Assembly: GCA_030544185.1 (NCBI GenBank)
Contig: JAUNRO010000025.1
Coordinates: 1 to 15,895, forward strand
Length of the DNA: 15,895 nt
Source of the DNA: Propionibacteriaceae bacterium
GTDB lineage: Bacteria > Actinomycetota > Actinomycetes > Propionibacteriales > Propionibacteriaceae
Reading direction: 5' to 3'
The number at the start of each line of letters is the position of its first letter. The stretch's first letter is position 1. This document shows positions 14,504 through 15,895 of this stretch, in pieces. The notes below the pieces were generated by a model. That model did not search any database. It was not told where the DNA came from and saw nothing but the letters and a program-made list of their open reading frames with translations. The position numbers were made by a program, and so were the translations under genes.

Positions 14504-15895
14504 GCATTCCCCGGTTCGACTCGATCGACCTCGGCGCCCGGGAGATCCCGGCCGACGCCGCTGCGGCGTACGCCAACCTCGCCGGCGACGCCGCCGACAG
14601 CATCTGGGACACTCCCGAACACATCCCGGTCGGCACGCTCTATGGCGATGACGACCTCGGGCAGCTGGACTTCCTGCACACGTTCCCGGGCGTGCCGCCG
14701 TTCCTGCGCGGGCCCTACGCGACGATGTATGTGAACCAGCCGTGGACCATCCGGCAATACGCCGGGTTCTCCACCGCCGAGGAATCCAACGCGTTTTATC
14801 GCCGCAACCTGGCCGCCGGCCAGAAGGGCCTGTCGGTCGCGTTCGACCTGGCGACCCACCGCGGCTATGACTCCGACCATCCGCGCGTCGAGGGCGATGT
14901 CGGCATGGCCGGTGTGGCGATCGACTCGATCCTGGACATGCGGCAGCTGTTCGACCGCATCCCACTGGATCAGATGTCGGTGTCGATGACGATGAACGGC
15001 GCGGTGCTGCCGATCCTCGCGCTCTATGTGGTGGCGGCCGAGGAGCAGGGCGTCACCCCGGACCAGCTGGCCGGAACGATTCAGAACGACATTCTGAAGG
15101 AGTTCATGGTCCGCAACACCTATATCTATCCGCCGGCGCCATCGATGCGGATCATCTCCGACATCATCGCGTTCACCTCGCGCAATATGCCGCGGTTCAA
15201 CTCCATCTCGATCTCGGGCTATCACATCCAGGAGGCCGGGGCGACCCAGGACCTGGAGATGGCCTACACCCTGGCCGACGGTGTGGAATACATCCGCGCG
15301 GGCCGGATCGCGGGCCTCGAGGTCGACGCGTTCGCGCCACGGCTGTCGTTCTTCTGGGCGATCGGGATGAACTTCTTCATGGAGGTCGCCAAGCTGCGGG
15401 CCGCGCGGATGCTGTGGGCCAAGCTGGTCAACGACTTCGAGCCGAAGAACGCAAAGTCGCTGTCGCTGCGCACCCACTCCCAGACCTCGGGGTGGTCGCT
15501 GACCGCGCAGGACATCTACAACAACATCGCGCGCACCTGCATCGAGGCGATGGCGGCGACGCAGGGTCACACCCAGTCGCTGCACACGAACGCCCTCGAC
15601 GAGGCGATCGCGCTGCCGACGGACTTCTCCGCGCGCATCGCGCGCAACACCCAGCTGTTCCTGCAGCAGGAGTCCGGCACCACGAAGGTGATCGATCCGT
15701 GGGGCGGCTCGGCCTACCTCGAGAAGCTCACCTATGACCTCGCCCGCCGCTCCTGGGCCCATATCCGGGAGGTCGAGGAGGCCGGTGGCATGGCCAAGGC
15801 CATCGAGGCGGGCATCCCCAAGATGCGCGTCGAGGAGGCCGCGGCCCGCACCCAGGCCCGCATCGACTCCGGCCGCCAGCCGGTGATCGGTGTCA
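14500..15895 (+). CDS. mutB: Methylmalonyl-CoA mutase large (alpha) subunit, cut by the window end
   Basis: This is the catalytic, B12-binding subunit. The visible 465 residues cover the N-terminal arm and the CoA-binding TIM barrel of a protein usually about 728 long; the C-terminal cobalamin domain with DxHxxG lies beyond the window. Key residues align two positions early to the P. freudenreichii enzyme: Tyr87 in WTIRQYAGF (Tyr89), Arg205 in [13 protein letters not shown] (Arg207) and His242 in [11 protein letters not shown] (His244). [20 protein letters not shown] and [20 protein letters not shown] are hallmark strings. The reading frame is open to the last base and simply lacks a stop. 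Start ATG 14500 overlaps the mutA stop. No anomaly is seen in the part present. Confidence 0.97.
   Translation, partial: MSIPRFDSIDLGAREIPADAAAAYANLAGDAADSIWDTPEHIPVGTLYGDDDLGQLDFLHTFPGVPPFLRGPYATMYVNQPWTIRQYAGFSTAEESNAFYRRNLAAGQKGLSVAFDLATHRGYDSDHPRVEGDVGMAGVAIDSILDMRQLFDRIPLDQMSVSMTMNGAVLPILALYVVAAEEQGVTPDQLAGTIQNDILKEFMVRNTYIYPPAPSMRIISDIIAFTSRNMPRFNSISISGYHIQEAGATQDLEMAYTLADGVEYIRAGRIAGLEVDAFAPRLSFFWAIGMNFFMEVAKLRAARMLWAKLVNDFEPKNAKSLSLRTHSQTSGWSLTAQDIYNNIARTCIEAMAATQGHTQSLHTNALDEAIALPTDFSARIARNTQLFLQQESGTTKVIDPWGGSAYLEKLTYDLARRSWAHIREVEEAGGMAKAIEAGIPKMRVEEAAARTQARIDSGRQPVIGV

Noticed and set aside
12602..14965. Very long open frame (787 codons) antisense to mutA and mutB
   Set aside because: It is a GC-rich shadow: Arg/Gly/Ala-heavy, no recognisable motif, and fully overlapped by strongly identified mutA and mutB.
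13816..15762. Another long minus-strand open frame across mutA and mutB
   Set aside because: Same reason: no family motifs, and the plus strand encodes unmistakable mutase sequence.

Overview
This is a high-GC (roughly two-thirds G+C by eye) actinobacterial chromosome segment. The two-subunit, ATGA-coupled methylmalonyl-CoA mutase pair mutA-mutB at the right end closely resembles that of propionibacteria. With the GTG/TTG start options, the several promoters that appear to make leaderless mRNA and a Gram-positive-style MacAB/YknXYZ-like exporter, it points to the Propionibacteriales, probably Propionibacteriaceae (inference). I see no rRNA, tRNA, CRISPR array, insertion sequence or phage gene, and the density and codon use look like ordinary chromosome.

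Left third (1-5100): the possible last codons of an upstream gene; a metallo-beta-lactamase-fold hydrolase missing its usual last metal-binding His; a convergent, apparently cytoplasmic GH13 alpha-amylase-family enzyme; a divergent AraC-type regulator; then, on the minus strand, a PLP-dependent diaminopropionate ammonia-lyase and an FMN-type split-barrel (PNPOx-like) protein. Two convergent pairs share a single CTAG as both stop codons.

Middle (5240-9368): a minus-strand, translationally coupled three-gene exporter (membrane-fusion protein, ABC ATPase, MacB/FtsX-type permease, all joined by 4-base ATGA overlaps). Divergent from it is an ArsR-type repressor coupled to an SRPBCC/AHSA1-like protein. 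The ArsR gene has a consensus-like promoter whose spacer holds an inverted repeat and whose start codon lies at the predicted transcription start. A strong two-way hairpin terminator follows at about 9396-9444.

Right-middle (9445-12495): a TetR repressor divergent from a VOC (glyoxalase/bleomycin-resistance fold) gene, with two matching 19-bp operator-like boxes between them; then an AraC-type regulator with a second VOC gene, and a convergent dienelactone hydrolase family enzyme. This reads as a small accessory cluster for sensing and handling small molecules or electrophiles (inference).

Right end (12608-15895): mutA complete and mutB cut by the window edge before its B12-binding domain. 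Together they interconvert succinyl-CoA and (R)-methylmalonyl-CoA.

The most unusual window-wide signal is not a gene. The tetramer GTAC is scarce (13 sites found by eye), every copy lies inside GCGTAC or its complement, and eight copies form the palindrome GCGTACGC, all inside genes. It looks like a HIP1-style iterated palindrome. I found no convincing evidence of a wholly new multi-gene system.
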